From the NCBI GenBank assembly GCA_017484065.1, contig JAFUTX010000018.1, positions 62,001-126,000 on the forward strand: a stretch of DNA of 64,000 bases. The letters run 5' to 3'. The DNA is from Bacilli bacterium. Its GTDB lineage: Bacteria > Bacillota_I > Bacilli_A > RF39 > UBA660. Numbering within the stretch: the first letter of the stretch is position 1; each line of letters starts with the position of its first letter. The notes below the pieces were generated by a model, which saw nothing but the letters and a program-made list of their open reading frames with translations, had not been told where the DNA came from and did no database searches. Of the stretch, positions 7,541 to 15,986 are shown piece after piece. A program made the translations under genes and the position numbers.

Positions 7541-7570
7541 ATGGGTTTATAATAATAATGGTGAAGAATA

Positions 7571-7879
7571 ATGAAAAATAAGTTTTCTTTAAAAAGTAGA
7601 CGTAGGTTATTTTTACTTGTATCATTGATATTTGTCCTAGCCATTAGTTTAGTATCAAGTGTATTTAATGATTGGATGAATATTTTAAGTAATGATAAGG
7701 AGTATAAAAAATTAAATGAAAAATATGATAAATTAGTTGAAGAACAGGCTAGTTTGGAAAGTGAAGTTACAAAACTTCAAGATAATGATTATGTTGCTAG
7801 ATATGCTAGAGAAAAATATTTATATACTTTACCAGATGAAATTATTATTAGAATTAATGAAGATGATGAAAAAAAATAG
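7571..7879 (+). CDS. divIC: cell division protein DivIC (FtsB/DivIC family)
   Basis: 102 residues: a short basic N-terminus, one membrane helix (residues ~13-30), an extracellular coiled coil (KEYKKLNEKYDKLVEEQASLESEVTKL) and the C-terminal DYVARYAREKYLYTLPDE motif typical of septum-forming initiators. It joins the DivIB-FtsL complex of the divisome. GGTGA lies upstream of ATG. Confidence 0.9.
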   Translation: MKNKFSLKSRRRLFLLVSLIFVLAISLVSSVFNDWMNILSNDKEYKKLNEKYDKLVEEQASLESEVTKLQDNDYVARYAREKYLYTLPDEIIIRINEDDEKK

Positions 7880-7930
7880 TTATCTTCTTTTTGTTTGTGA
7901 TAAAATGTGGTAAGAGATGTGGTGTTGCAA

Positions 7931-8653
7931 GTGAAATATTTAATCAAATGTAGTTATGATGGTAGTAAGTTTTATGGATTTCAAAGATTAAATGACTTAG
8001 ATACTGTTCAAAAAAGATTGGAGGAAGCTTTATCTATCATTAATAAGGAGCCGGTTATAGTTAAAGGGGCTGGTAGAACTGATAAAGGAGTTCATGCTTT
8101 AAGTCAAGGAGTTAGCTTTTCACTTAATTATGATATAGAGCCTAGTAGATTAAGAAATGCTATTAATAGTTTAGTTCGTCCTTATATAAATGTAATAGAT
8201 GTAAGGGTTGTTGATGAAGATTTTCATGCTAGATTTAGTGTTTTAGAAAAAAAATATGTTTATAAAATAAATGTTGGTAAGTTTAATATATTTGATGTTG
8301 ATTATATTTATCAATTAAATAGAGAACTTAATGTTGATAAAATGAGAGAAGCTGCTACTTATTTATTGGGTGTCCATGATTTTAGAAACTATGTAAGTGG
8401 AGACAGAGATAAATATGTTAATCAAATTAGTTCTATAGATTTTTCTATGGAAGAGGATATTTTAACTATTACTTTTGTTGGTAAAAGCTTTTATCGGTAT
8501 ATGGTGAGAAATCTAGTTGGAGTTTTAATTCAGGTTGGTTTAAATAAGTTAGATGTAAATGAAGTTAAAGATAGGTTAGAAAATCTTGATAAAGAATTTA
8601 CATATTATACTGCTCCAGCTTGTGGTTTATATTTGTTTGATATTGTATATTAG
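7931..8653 (+). CDS. truA: tRNA pseudouridine(38-40) synthase TruA
   Basis: 240 residues. The catalytic Asp is in GAGRTDKGVHA near residue 52; DGSKFYGFQ at the N-terminus and the C-terminal SFYRYMVRNLVG (FLxxMVRxxVG motif) confirm TruA. It makes pseudouridine in the anticodon arm. The start is set at GTG 7931 so the protein begins just before the conserved CSYDG strand; TTG 7925 is an alternative. Confidence 0.93.
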   Translation: MKYLIKCSYDGSKFYGFQRLNDLDTVQKRLEEALSIINKEPVIVKGAGRTDKGVHALSQGVSFSLNYDIEPSRLRNAINSLVRPYINVIDVRVVDEDFHARFSVLEKKYVYKINVGKFNIFDVDYIYQLNRELNVDKMREAATYLLGVHDFRNYVSGDRDKYVNQISSIDFSMEEDILTITFVGKSFYRYMVRNLVGVLIQVGLNKLDVNEVKDRLENLDKEFTYYTAPACGLYLFDIVY

Positions 8654-8694
8654 GTAATTTTTTGATATATTAATTTATGATAAGAGGTGTGACT

Positions 8695-10464
8695 ATGATA
8701 GGTACTATTGAAGAGATTGCTAATAATACAGTAATTATTAATTTAAATCCAGAAATAATTCAAAAAGGAAATATTTTAAATTTATATGCGTCAATTAGGG
8801 ATGGCCAAAAATTATTTGTTGGAGAAATTGTAAAAGTTAATAGAGTTAAAGCTGTTATTAGTTTGCTTGGTGAATATCAAAATGGTAATTTTGTTTTTGG
8901 TGTTAGTACTAAACCTTCATTTTCAGCACAAGTTAGCCTACTGCCAGTAACAGAAGTTAGTAAAATTATTGGTATAGAAGATGTTAATGATAAAAATAGT
9001 TTATATATTGGTAATAGTTTAATTTATAATCAAGTAAGAATTGGTGCGAGAATTAATTCATTGTTTGGTTCACACTTTGCTGTTTTTGGTACTACTGGTA
9101 CTGGTAAAAGTTGTGGAGTATCTAGAATAATTCAGAATTTATTTCAAAAAAATGAGAATATACCTTATTATTCTAATATATTCATATTTGATGCATCGGG
9201 AGAGTATCATACGGCATTTAAAGATTTACCTAATTTAAATTCAAAAATTAATTTTAAAATATATACTACTGATGTTAATGATGATAGTACAGAATTAGTT
9301 AAGATTCCTTTATGGTTGATGAATATCGATGATGTTGCTATTATGTTAAATGTTGAACATCAAGAACAAATGCCTATAGTAGAAAAGGCTTTAAAATTTG
9401 TTACTATTTTTGGTAGAGAGGAAAGTCAAGTCATTAAGTATAAAAATAGTATTATTGCTAAAGCGTTAAGAGATATTTTATTAAGTGGTAGACCTGCTGC
9501 TCAAATAAGAGACCAAATATTTAGTGTTTTAACTTCATATAATACTAGTGAGTTAAATTTGGATACACCAGTTTATCAACCGGGATATACTAGACCATTG
9601 AAACAATGTCTATTAATTGATAATTCTGGAAAGATTCAAGCAATGGAATTACTTAGTACTTTTTTAGGTAGTTTTGTAATTGATAAGTTAGAATTATCTA
9701 TGCCAGATGGTAGTTTCCCATATACTTTAGAAGATTTATATGTCGCATTAAATTTTGCTTTAATTGATGAAGGTATATTAAAAAATGAAAAGGTATATGA
9801 TTTAGCTAATGTATTAGCTGTAAGACTTAAAACTTTGATAGATAGTGATACTGGTAATTACTTTAGATATCCTAATTTTGTAAATAGAGATCAATATATA
9901 TCAAAACTAATAATGAGTGATAATGGAAAAGCTCAATTAATTAACTTTAATATTAATTATGTTGATGATAGATTTGCTAAAGTAATAACTAAAATATATT
10001 CTCGTATGTTATTTGAGTTTGCTAAATCGCAAAAAAATAGAGCTAGTGTGCCTTTTCATATAATACTTGAAGAAGCACATAGATATGTTCAAAATGATAG
10101 CGATACTAGAATACTTGGTTATAATATATTTGATAGAATAGCTAAAGAAGGAAGAAAGTTTGCTGTATTATTAGGACTTATTACTCAAAGACCATCAGAG
10201 CTTAGTGAAACTGTATTAAGTCAATGTACTAATTTCTTTATGTTTAAAGTTATTCATCCTCTAGATGTTAAATTTGTTTATGAATTAGTACCTAATATTA
10301 CTGAAGATATTATTGAGAAAGTTAAAACATTACAATCAGGTAATTGTATGACTTTTGGGACAGCGTTTAAAGTTCCTACTATAGTTAAGTTAGATATGCC
10401 TAATCCATCTCCTTCTAGTAATAGTTGTGATGTAAGTTCAGTATGGTTTATTAATCAATCTTAA
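8695..10464 (+). CDS. herA: HerA-type hexameric DNA-translocating ATPase (DUF87)
   Basis: 589 residues. An N-terminal HAS-type beta barrel (about 1-90) precedes a RecA-like ATPase: Walker A GTTGTGKS near 144, Walker B FHIILEEAHRYV near 455, and the conserved KEGRKF...LITQRP region. HerA translocates DNA and usually works with the NurA nuclease in archaea, or with SIR2/DUF4297 effectors in bacterial defence. No nurA or effector gene is adjacent, so the role here is open. Start at 8695 because AAGAGGTG lies just upstream. Confidence 0.85.
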   Translation: MIGTIEEIANNTVIINLNPEIIQKGNILNLYASIRDGQKLFVGEIVKVNRVKAVISLLGEYQNGNFVFGVSTKPSFSAQVSLLPVTEVSKIIGIEDVNDKNSLYIGNSLIYNQVRIGARINSLFGSHFAVFGTTGTGKSCGVSRIIQNLFQKNENIPYYSNIFIFDASGEYHTAFKDLPNLNSKINFKIYTTDVNDDSTELVKIPLWLMNIDDVAIMLNVEHQEQMPIVEKALKFVTIFGREESQVIKYKNSIIAKALRDILLSGRPAAQIRDQIFSVLTSYNTSELNLDTPVYQPGYTRPLKQCLLIDNSGKIQAMELLSTFLGSFVIDKLELSMPDGSFPYTLEDLYVALNFALIDEGILKNEKVYDLANVLAVRLKTLIDSDTGNYFRYPNFVNRDQYISKLIMSDNGKAQLINFNINYVDDRFAKVITKIYSRMLFEFAKSQKNRASVPFHIILEEAHRYVQNDSDTRILGYNIFDRIAKEGRKFAVLLGLITQRPSELSETVLSQCTNFFMFKVIHPLDVKFVYELVPNITEDIIEKVKTLQSGNCMTFGTAFKVPTIVKLDMPNPSPSSNSCDVSSVWFINQS

Positions 10465-10486
10465 GTACTTTTTAGTACTTTTTTTC
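10463..10486 (+). terminator. intrinsic terminator of herA
   Basis: AAGTACT/AGTACTT, 7-bp perfect stem, TTTT loop, followed by T-run; contains the stop codon. Confidence 0.85.
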
Positions 10487-10547
10487 TTTTATATATATAT
10501 TTTTTATTAATTTTAGTAGATTTTGGTGTTTTTAAGTAAAAAAGTGT

Positions 10548-10576
10548 TTGACTTTCCATGTCTTTTTTCATATAAT
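10548..10576 (+). promoter_or_regulatory. strong promoter of rplM-rpsI
   Basis: TTGACT at 10548-10553, 17-base spacer, perfect TATAAT at 10571-10576. Predicted RNA start near 10583. Confidence 0.85.
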
Positions 10577-10599
10577 TTAAATTGGTACATTTTTATTTG

Positions 10600-10643
10600 C
10601 TTAGATGTTTTTAGACCCTGGGAAAGTTTAAAAGTGTTGAAGC
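10600..10643 (+). promoter_or_regulatory. structured leader before rplM, L13-leader-like
   Basis: GCTT (10600-10603) pairs with AAGC near 10640, and a long G-U-rich stem continues inside it around a loop containing GACCCTGGGAAAG. It ends just before the rplM ribosome binding site. Low-GC Firmicutes have a known L13 leader in this place that allows autoregulation; membership of that family is inferred from position and a single long hairpin. Confidence 0.5.
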
Positions 10644-10662
10644 GATGAAAGGAAAAAATAAA

Positions 10663-11094
10663 ATGAAGTCATTTATGCAAACTAAAGAAAATATTGAACG
10701 TAAGTGGTATGTAATTGATGCTAGTGGACAAACTTTAGGACGTGTAGCAACTAAAGCTGCTTCTGTATTACGTGGTAAACACAAAGTTACTTTTACTCCT
10801 CATGTTGATTGTGGAGATTATGTAATTATTACTAATGCTAGTAAAGTTGTATTAACTGGTAGAAAATTAGACGATAAGATGTATTATAATCATAGTGGAT
10901 ATCCAGGAGGATTAAGAGAAAGAAATGCTAAAACTATGATTGAAAATTATCCAGAAGAAATGGTTGAAAGAGCTATTAAAGGAATGCTTCCTCATAATAG
11001 ACTTGGTAGACAAATGGCTAAAAAGTTATTTGTTTATGCAGGTAGTGAACATAAGCATGAAGCTCAAAAACCAGAAGTTATGGAATTAAATTAG
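10663..11094 (+). CDS. rplM: 50S ribosomal protein L13
   Basis: 143 residues. [34 protein letters not shown] and [12 protein letters not shown] are L13 signatures. It is an early assembly protein of the large subunit. The upstream ATG at 10645 is in frame, but the GAAAGGA site after it favours 10663. It is followed at 9 bases by rpsI, forming the universal rplM-rpsI pair. Confidence 0.96.
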   Translation: MKSFMQTKENIERKWYVIDASGQTLGRVATKAASVLRGKHKVTFTPHVDCGDYVIITNASKVVLTGRKLDDKMYYNHSGYPGGLRERNAKTMIENYPEEMVERAIKGMLPHNRLGRQMAKKLFVYAGSEHKHEAQKPEVMELN

Positions 11095-11103
11095 GAGGTT
11101 ATG

Positions 11104-11523
11104 ATGAGTACAAAACAATGTTGGACTGCTACTGGACGTAGAAAAAGAGCTATAGCTCAAGTTAAATTAGTAGGTGGAACTGGTAAAATAACAGTTAACG
11201 GAAAAGATGTTAATGAATATTTTTCAGACGCTACATTTGTTATGGATTTAAAACAACCTTTAACTGTAACTGATAACGAAAATAGATTTGATATCACTAT
11301 TAAAGTTAATGGTGGTGGAGCATCTGGACAAGCTGGTGCTAGTAGATTAGGTATTGCTAGAGCATTACTTGAATTTGATGCTAATACTGATCAAACTAGA
11401 GAGGATTCTTATCGTAAAATATTAAAAGTTAATGGATTTATTACTCGTGACCCACGTGTTAAAGAACGTAAAAAATATGGTCTTAAAAAAGCTCGTAGAG
11501 CACCACAATTTAGTAAGAGATAG
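11104..11523 (+). CDS. rpsI: 30S ribosomal protein S9
   Basis: 139 residues. It shows [14 protein letters not shown] at the start, the [19 protein letters not shown] core and the basic C-terminal [12 protein letters not shown] whose last Arg reaches the P-site tRNA anticodon. AGGAGG precedes two consecutive ATG codons; 11104 gives the better spacing. Confidence 0.96.
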   Translation: MSTKQCWTATGRRKRAIAQVKLVGGTGKITVNGKDVNEYFSDATFVMDLKQPLTVTDNENRFDITIKVNGGGASGQAGASRLGIARALLEFDANTDQTREDSYRKILKVNGFITRDPRVKERKKYGLKKARRAPQFSKR

Positions 11524-11550
11524 AAATTACTTATTTCAATGTTTGTTAAA

Positions 11551-11577
11551 AGTTCGATTTATTATCGAGCTTTTTTT
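11551..11577 (+). terminator. intrinsic terminator of rplM-rpsI
   Basis: AGTTCGAT pairs with ATCGAGCT (one G-U), 5-base loop, then seven T. Confidence 0.88.
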
Positions 11578-11658
11578 GTTTTTAATAATAAATTTAAACA
11601 TTAATATGATACAATATATATGGTTAATAGAGTTATGATAGATAAATGAGGTGAAGGT

Positions 11659-12546
11659 GTGAAAACTGAAAAAAATATATTAATAGCATTCTTATTAAAT
11701 TTAAGTTTTTCTGTTTTTGAAATTATTGGTGGTATTTTTACAAATTCAGTTGCTATTATTTCAGATTCGATTCATGATTTAGGAGATGCTTTAAGTATTG
11801 GATTATCTTTCTTTTTTGAAAGAAAAAGTAAAAAGAGAGCTGATTTAAAATATACTTATGGGTATATTAGATATTCTGTTTTGGGCGGTTTGATTACAAC
11901 AGCTATTTTGTTAGTTGGGTCTATTTTAGTTATTTACAATGCTATTTATAGAATAATTAATCCAGTTGATGTAAATTATGAAGGTATGATTATATTTGCT
12001 GTAGTAGGTGTGATTTTAAATTTTTTAGCAGCGTATTTTACTAAAGATGGAAATTCAATAAATCAAAAAAGTGTTAATCTTCACATGTTGGAAGATGTAT
12101 TAGGATGGATAGTTGTTTTAGTCGGAGCTATTATAATGAACTTTACTAATATTAGAATATTGGATCCAATTATGAGTATTATAGTTGCAATCTTCATATT
12201 TGTTAATGCTTTTAAAAACTTAAAGAAAGTATTAGACTTATTTTTAGAAAAAACTCCTAATGATATTGATTTAATTGAACTTAAAGAACACTTATTAGAA
12301 ATAGATAATGTAGATGATATTCACCATATTCATGTATGGAGTATTGATGGTTTTAATAACTACGCTACTATGCATATTGTTAGTAATGCAAAAGATATTA
12401 AGAAAGTTAAGGAGGATATAAGAAGTGAGTTAAAAAGTCATAATATTTGTCATGCAATATTAGAAACAGAAACTGAAGTATGTATAGATAAGGATTGTAA
12501 TTTAGATAATATCAAGATAGAACATCATCATCACCATCATCACTAG
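11659..12546 (+). CDS. cation diffusion facilitator (zinc/cadmium-type exporter) with C-terminal seven-His tail
   Basis: 295 residues. Six membrane helices span about residues 8-190, with metal-site motifs SDSIHDLGD in helix 2 and HMLED in helix 5, then a cytosolic domain (HHIHVWSIDG). CDF proteins export divalent metals, usually Zn, in exchange for protons. The protein ends in EHHHHHHH directly before the stop, a natural poly-His tail that probably binds metal at the cytosolic side. GTG start behind GAGGTGAAGG. Confidence 0.92.
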   Translation: MKTEKNILIAFLLNLSFSVFEIIGGIFTNSVAIISDSIHDLGDALSIGLSFFFERKSKKRADLKYTYGYIRYSVLGGLITTAILLVGSILVIYNAIYRIINPVDVNYEGMIIFAVVGVILNFLAAYFTKDGNSINQKSVNLHMLEDVLGWIVVLVGAIIMNFTNIRILDPIMSIIVAIFIFVNAFKNLKKVLDLFLEKTPNDIDLIELKEHLLEIDNVDDIHHIHVWSIDGFNNYATMHIVSNAKDIKKVKEDIRSELKSHNICHAILETETEVCIDKDCNLDNIKIEHHHHHHH

Positions 12547-12573
12547 ATAAAATAATTATAAAGAAATATTTAG

Positions 12574-12612
12574 AACTCATATAATACATTGTGATGTTAT
12601 ATGAGTTTTTTT
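12574..12612 (+). terminator. terminator-like hairpin overlapping the cysE start
   Basis: A perfect 11-bp stem (12574-12584 with 12597-12607), 12-base loop and a T-run. The loop holds the GTGATG that would serve as ribosome binding site, and the right arm contains the ATG of the next gene. It can act as terminator of the transporter gene, or as a structure that hides the cysE start. Confidence 0.7.
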
Positions 12613-13116
12613 AAGAAACAAATTAAGATAATTATGGAAAATGACCCTGCTATTAAAAGAAAAATTGAGATATTATTATATCCATCTTTTAAGGCGATGA
12701 TTTATTATAAAATTTCACATTATTTGTACATTAAGAAACATATGTTACTTGCTAGATTAATTAGTGAAAGAGCTAAACATAAGACGGGTATTGAAATACA
12801 CCCTGGGGCGGTATTAAGTAATAGTGTATTTATTGATCACGGAAGTAGCGTTGTTATCGGAGAAACTGCTATTGTAGGGGAAAATGTAGTTATGTTTCAT
12901 GGAGTGACTTTAGGTGGAACGGGTAAGGAAAAAGGTAAGAGACATCCAACTATTGGAAATAATGTGTTTATTGGTAGTGGTGCTAAAATACTTGGTAATA
13001 TTAGTATTGGTGATAATGTTAAAATTGGAGCTAATGCTGTAGTTTTAAAAAGTGTAGAAAGTAATGTTACTGTTGTTGGAGTTCCAGCTGTGGTAGTTAA
13101 AAGAAGTAATTCTTGA
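12601..13116 (+). CDS. cysE: serine O-acetyltransferase
   Basis: 171 residues, the short bacterial form. The helical N-terminus (ENDPAIKRKIEILLYPSF) and the left-handed beta-helix hexapeptide repeats with IDHGSSVVIGE and HGVTLGGTGKEKGKRHP are typical of CysE; the His residues are catalytic. It makes O-acetylserine for cysteine synthesis. No cysK is adjacent. The start codon lies inside a strong hairpin. Ends with TGA. The family also contains other acetyltransferases, but the GTGKEKGKRHP segment favours CysE. Confidence 0.88.
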   Translation: MSFFKKQIKIIMENDPAIKRKIEILLYPSFKAMIYYKISHYLYIKKHMLLARLISERAKHKTGIEIHPGAVLSNSVFIDHGSSVVIGETAIVGENVVMFHGVTLGGTGKEKGKRHPTIGNNVFIGSGAKILGNISIGDNVKIGANAVVLKSVESNVTVVGVPAVVVKRSNS

Positions 13117-13140
13117 TATTCATTAGAAATATGTTATAAT
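13113..13140 (+). promoter_or_regulatory. promoter of the 13172 gene
   Basis: TTGATA at 13113-13118, 16-base spacer, TATAAT at 13135-13140 with extended TG (13132-13133). It overlaps the cysE stop region. Confidence 0.75.
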
Positions 13141-13171
13141 AACCAAAAAAATTATTTTATTGGTGATTATT

Positions 13172-14236
13172 GTGTATGGTTTAAAAATGATTAGAGATTA
13201 TATATCAGGCGCTTATATTGATGATAAAACTTTAGATATATTAGAAGATAGTGTGCAATTTATGACACAAGTTATAGCTATTACTAAAGATAAAAATTTT
13301 TATAATTTATGTGGAAATAAGGTAAAAAGTGATTTTAATTTTGTTAAGTTTATGATCGATGAGTTTAAAAACGATAAAGAATATTTGAGTTTAGTAGCAG
13401 ATAATTTTATCGCGCAATCTAATAATGAAATTGAAAAAATGGATATTATATTAGATATGTGTGGATTAATTGATGATAAAGAAGATTTTAATTATATTAA
13501 ATACTGTACACAAGCTTATGCTTTTTATAGTGAAAAGAAACTTGAAATTGAAATATGTAAACAATCTAATATTGAAGATAAATCATTGATTGGAGAAGGT
13601 TTTATATTTGTTATAGAAGATTATAGTTCTAGCTTGTTAATAAAGGATTATTTTGCTAAAAGATTGCTTTTTGATATATTTGAAGAATATGATATTGATT
13701 TAGAAAAATACTTACATCAAAGATATAGTTCATTTGAGAAAGTTGAAAGTAAAGGAATGAATAATTTCTTAATAGAATTTGTAAAGCAATATGATTCAGT
13801 TTTAGCTTCTTACTTAATGATACGTCCTTATTTATTAAATGAATATAGGAAGGAAATGTTAAGGATTAAAAACAATTGGCGAAGTTATCAAAAAAGAGTA
13901 CTTGAAGATAAATATGATTTATTATTTGAAACTGTTAGCAAATATATTGATGACTACTGTTTAGATATTAGTTATGGTACTATGGATATTATAATGTATT
14001 TTGCAAAAGTATATAATGTAGAAGCAGAACTTAAAGAGTTTTTAGGATTTGAAGAAGAGTTATATAATGAAATGAATGATAGTTATATAGATTTAGAAAA
14101 AATGGATGTTTATTCTTTAAAACATTTTAATCTTTTAAGAAATATGATAAAGCGGATATTATCGCAAAGAGTTATTGAAGAACCTGATGTCTATAACTCA
14201 TCTAATAATTTAATTAAAATAAATATAAAAAGATAA
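13172..14236 (+). CDS. unknown acidic helical protein
   Basis: About 354 residues, no signal peptide or membrane segment, rich in Asp, Glu, Tyr and Lys, predicted all-helical. No family recognised. GTG at 13172 fits GGTGAT four bases upstream; ATG at 13187 is an alternative. It has its own promoter and lies between cysE and cwlD, where Bacillus has ybaJ/ybaK, but it resembles neither. Confidence 0.65.
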   Translation: MYGLKMIRDYISGAYIDDKTLDILEDSVQFMTQVIAITKDKNFYNLCGNKVKSDFNFVKFMIDEFKNDKEYLSLVADNFIAQSNNEIEKMDIILDMCGLIDDKEDFNYIKYCTQAYAFYSEKKLEIEICKQSNIEDKSLIGEGFIFVIEDYSSSLLIKDYFAKRLLFDIFEEYDIDLEKYLHQRYSSFEKVESKGMNNFLIEFVKQYDSVLASYLMIRPYLLNEYRKEMLRIKNNWRSYQKRVLEDKYDLLFETVSKYIDDYCLDISYGTMDIIMYFAKVYNVEAELKEFLGFEEELYNEMNDSYIDLEKMDVYSLKHFNLLRNMIKRILSQRVIEEPDVYNSSNNLIKINIKR

Positions 14237-14270
14237 TGAATAATAAGTAACTATATAAATATATATTAGT

Positions 14271-14933
14271 ATGAGAAAATATTTATTTAGTTGCTTTTTT
14301 ATTTTTATATTATGCATTAGTTTATTTGGTGGTATTAAGGTTAATGCTACTTTTTCATTGGTTGGTAAAATAATAATAATTGATGTTGGGCATGGTGGTA
14401 AAGATCCTGGAAGTATAGTTAGTAATACTATTGAGAAAGATATTAATCTAACTATTAGTGAATATTTAGAAAGTGAACTATCTAGAAATGGCGCAATAGT
14501 TATTAAAACTAGAGATGGTGACTATGATTTAAGTAAGCCGAATGCAGTATGGCGTAAGAAAAGTGATTTTGATAATAGAATTAAATTAATTAATAATAGC
14601 AGTGCTGATATGTATATATCTATTCATTTAAACTATTTAGAGGATAAGAGTTATAAGGGACCACAAGTATTTTATAATACCAGTAATAAAGATAACGAAA
14701 GTATAGCTAAGATAATGCAAGAAACTATGAATAAAAGCTTAAATGGAGATAGGGAGTATAAAAGATTAAGTAAGACTATTTATATGTTTAATAAGTTAGA
14801 TGTAAAAGGAGTATTAATAGAATGTGGATTCTTGTCTAATTATAATGAAAGAAATCTCTTGAAGTCTAAAAAATATCAAAAAAAGATAGCTAAAGCTATC
14901 AGTGATGGTGTAATTAATTATTTTAATTATTAA
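14271..14933 (+). CDS. cwlD: germination-type N-acetylmuramoyl-L-alanine amidase CwlD
   Basis: 220 residues: a signal/anchor segment (MRKYLFSCFFIFILCISLFG) and an Amidase_3 domain with zinc ligands in IDVGHGGKDPGS, the Glu of EKDINL, the His of SIHLN, and the catalytic Glu in LIECGFLSN. CwlD removes side peptides to start muramic-delta-lactam formation in the spore cortex. Position after rpsI is conserved in Bacillus. No Shine-Dalgarno sequence is visible before the ATG. The stop overlaps the convergent gene by 4 bases. Confidence 0.9.
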   Translation: MRKYLFSCFFIFILCISLFGGIKVNATFSLVGKIIIIDVGHGGKDPGSIVSNTIEKDINLTISEYLESELSRNGAIVIKTRDGDYDLSKPNAVWRKKSDFDNRIKLINNSSADMYISIHLNYLEDKSYKGPQVFYNTSNKDNESIAKIMQETMNKSLNGDREYKRLSKTIYMFNKLDVKGVLIECGFLSNYNERNLLKSKKYQKKIAKAISDGVINYFNY

Positions 14934-15898
14934 TATTTGTAAATTTCTATTTTATTTTTATTGTGCCAATCTAGTCCTGTAGCATAAGATAAATCAGCAA
15001 TTAAGTCGGTTAACTGTTTTATTTCTGTTTTATTATTTAAAATGCTGTTAGCAATTTCTATTAATTTGCTAGCTTTTTTTATAGATTTATTATATAAGTC
15101 TATGAATGATTCTGTTGATGATATTTCTTTATTATTTGGATAATACCATTTATCATGATTTAAGTTCAAGATAGATTTATCTATATCTTTTATATGAAAT
15201 GAGAAATATTGTATTTTACCTGGTTTAAAAAAAGTTAGATAATCTACTATTTTATATGCTACTTTTTTTATACCACTTTTATCATAAACTAAATATTTAT
15301 ATATGTTATAACTTTGGTTATAGCTTTTTTCATATGTCTTACCTATGTTTTTATAATTAAATGTTTTTTCATATACATTATCCATAGTTTCTTTTAATTC
15401 TTTAGAAAATTTTAATTTAGGTATTATATCTTTATATAATTTATAATCCGCATAGTCTTTATTAGTATTTAAATTGTAAAAGTAAGCATCTATCATAGCT
15501 TCATTTTTTACATGGTAGCTCTTGTATTTAAAACTTTTATTTTTAGATTTTGAATAATAATTAATAAACGGATGGCAAGTTGAATCTAATGTGTAATGAT
15601 TTAAAGAACCATATAAGTAACTTAATACTTCACTATTGTTTTGTAAGTTATTATCTTTAATGTAATTAATGATGTTGATAAAATAATCGTTGATGTAGTT
15701 ATCATGGGTAATATCTTGAAAATCTCTTATTTTTTTACCTGGTTTAAGTGATAAAAAATTGTAATACATAAAATAATCAAAACTTTGAGAAAACATATAA
15801 TAGTAATCGATACTTTTATCAAGCTTTTTTTGAATGTTTTTATCTAAAGTTTTATATACATCTTTACTAAAATTATAATGAGTATAAATTGATGGCAT
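14930..15898 (-). CDS. zinc-dependent phospholipase C-like protein
   Basis: 322 residues. Starts MPSIYTHYNFS and contains YGSLNHYTLDSTCHPF near residues 91-107 and a later YHVKNEAMIDAYF, the pattern of the zinc-dependent phospholipase C family (PF00882), whose His and Asp residues bind zinc. There is no signal peptide, so it is probably cytosolic and the substrate is unknown. Ribosome binding site GAGGT upstream on the minus strand. Convergent with cwlD. Confidence 0.78.
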   Translation of the reverse strand: MPSIYTHYNFSKDVYKTLDKNIQKKLDKSIDYYYMFSQSFDYFMYYNFLSLKPGKKIRDFQDITHDNYINDYFINIINYIKDNNLQNNSEVLSYLYGSLNHYTLDSTCHPFINYYSKSKNKSFKYKSYHVKNEAMIDAYFYNLNTNKDYADYKLYKDIIPKLKFSKELKETMDNVYEKTFNYKNIGKTYEKSYNQSYNIYKYLVYDKSGIKKVAYKIVDYLTFFKPGKIQYFSFHIKDIDKSILNLNHDKWYYPNNKEISSTESFIDLYNKSIKKASKLIEIANSILNNKTEIKQLTDLIADLSYATGLDWHNKNKIEIYKY

Positions 15899-15919
15899 AT
15901 TATCGACCTCGCTTTTCTA

Positions 15920-15948
15920 ATTATAACAAAAAATTATAGTATTTTAAA
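15920..15948 (-). promoter_or_regulatory. promoter of the phospholipase-like gene
   Basis: On the minus strand TTTAAA (15948-15943), 17-base spacer, TATAAT (15925-15920) with an extended TGT. It overlaps the palindrome at 15938-15953. Confidence 0.5.
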
Positions 15949-15953
15949 ATACT
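15938..15953. repeat. 16-bp perfect palindrome between divergent promoters
   Basis: AGTATTTTAAAATACT reads the same on both strands. It is nested inside a second inverted repeat (15932-15939 with 15959-15966) and lies between the promoters of the phospholipase-like gene and the Abi_2 gene. Could be an operator. Confidence 0.6.
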
Positions 15954-15956
15954 TTG

Positions 15957-15965
15957 TGCTATAAT
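15957..15965 (+). promoter_or_regulatory. extended -10 promoter of the Abi_2 gene
   Basis: TGCTATAAT at 15957-15965; no good -35. The RNA start would be near 15972, leaving only the GGGTGAT ribosome binding site ahead of the coding region. Confidence 0.55.
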
Positions 15966-15986
15966 TCATATGATGGGTGATGCTAG

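Noticed and set aside
12520-12546. His tail as vector contamination
   Set aside because: The surrounding sequence is continuous, AT-rich chromosomal DNA, the codons are mixed CAT/CAC, and no vector sequence follows.
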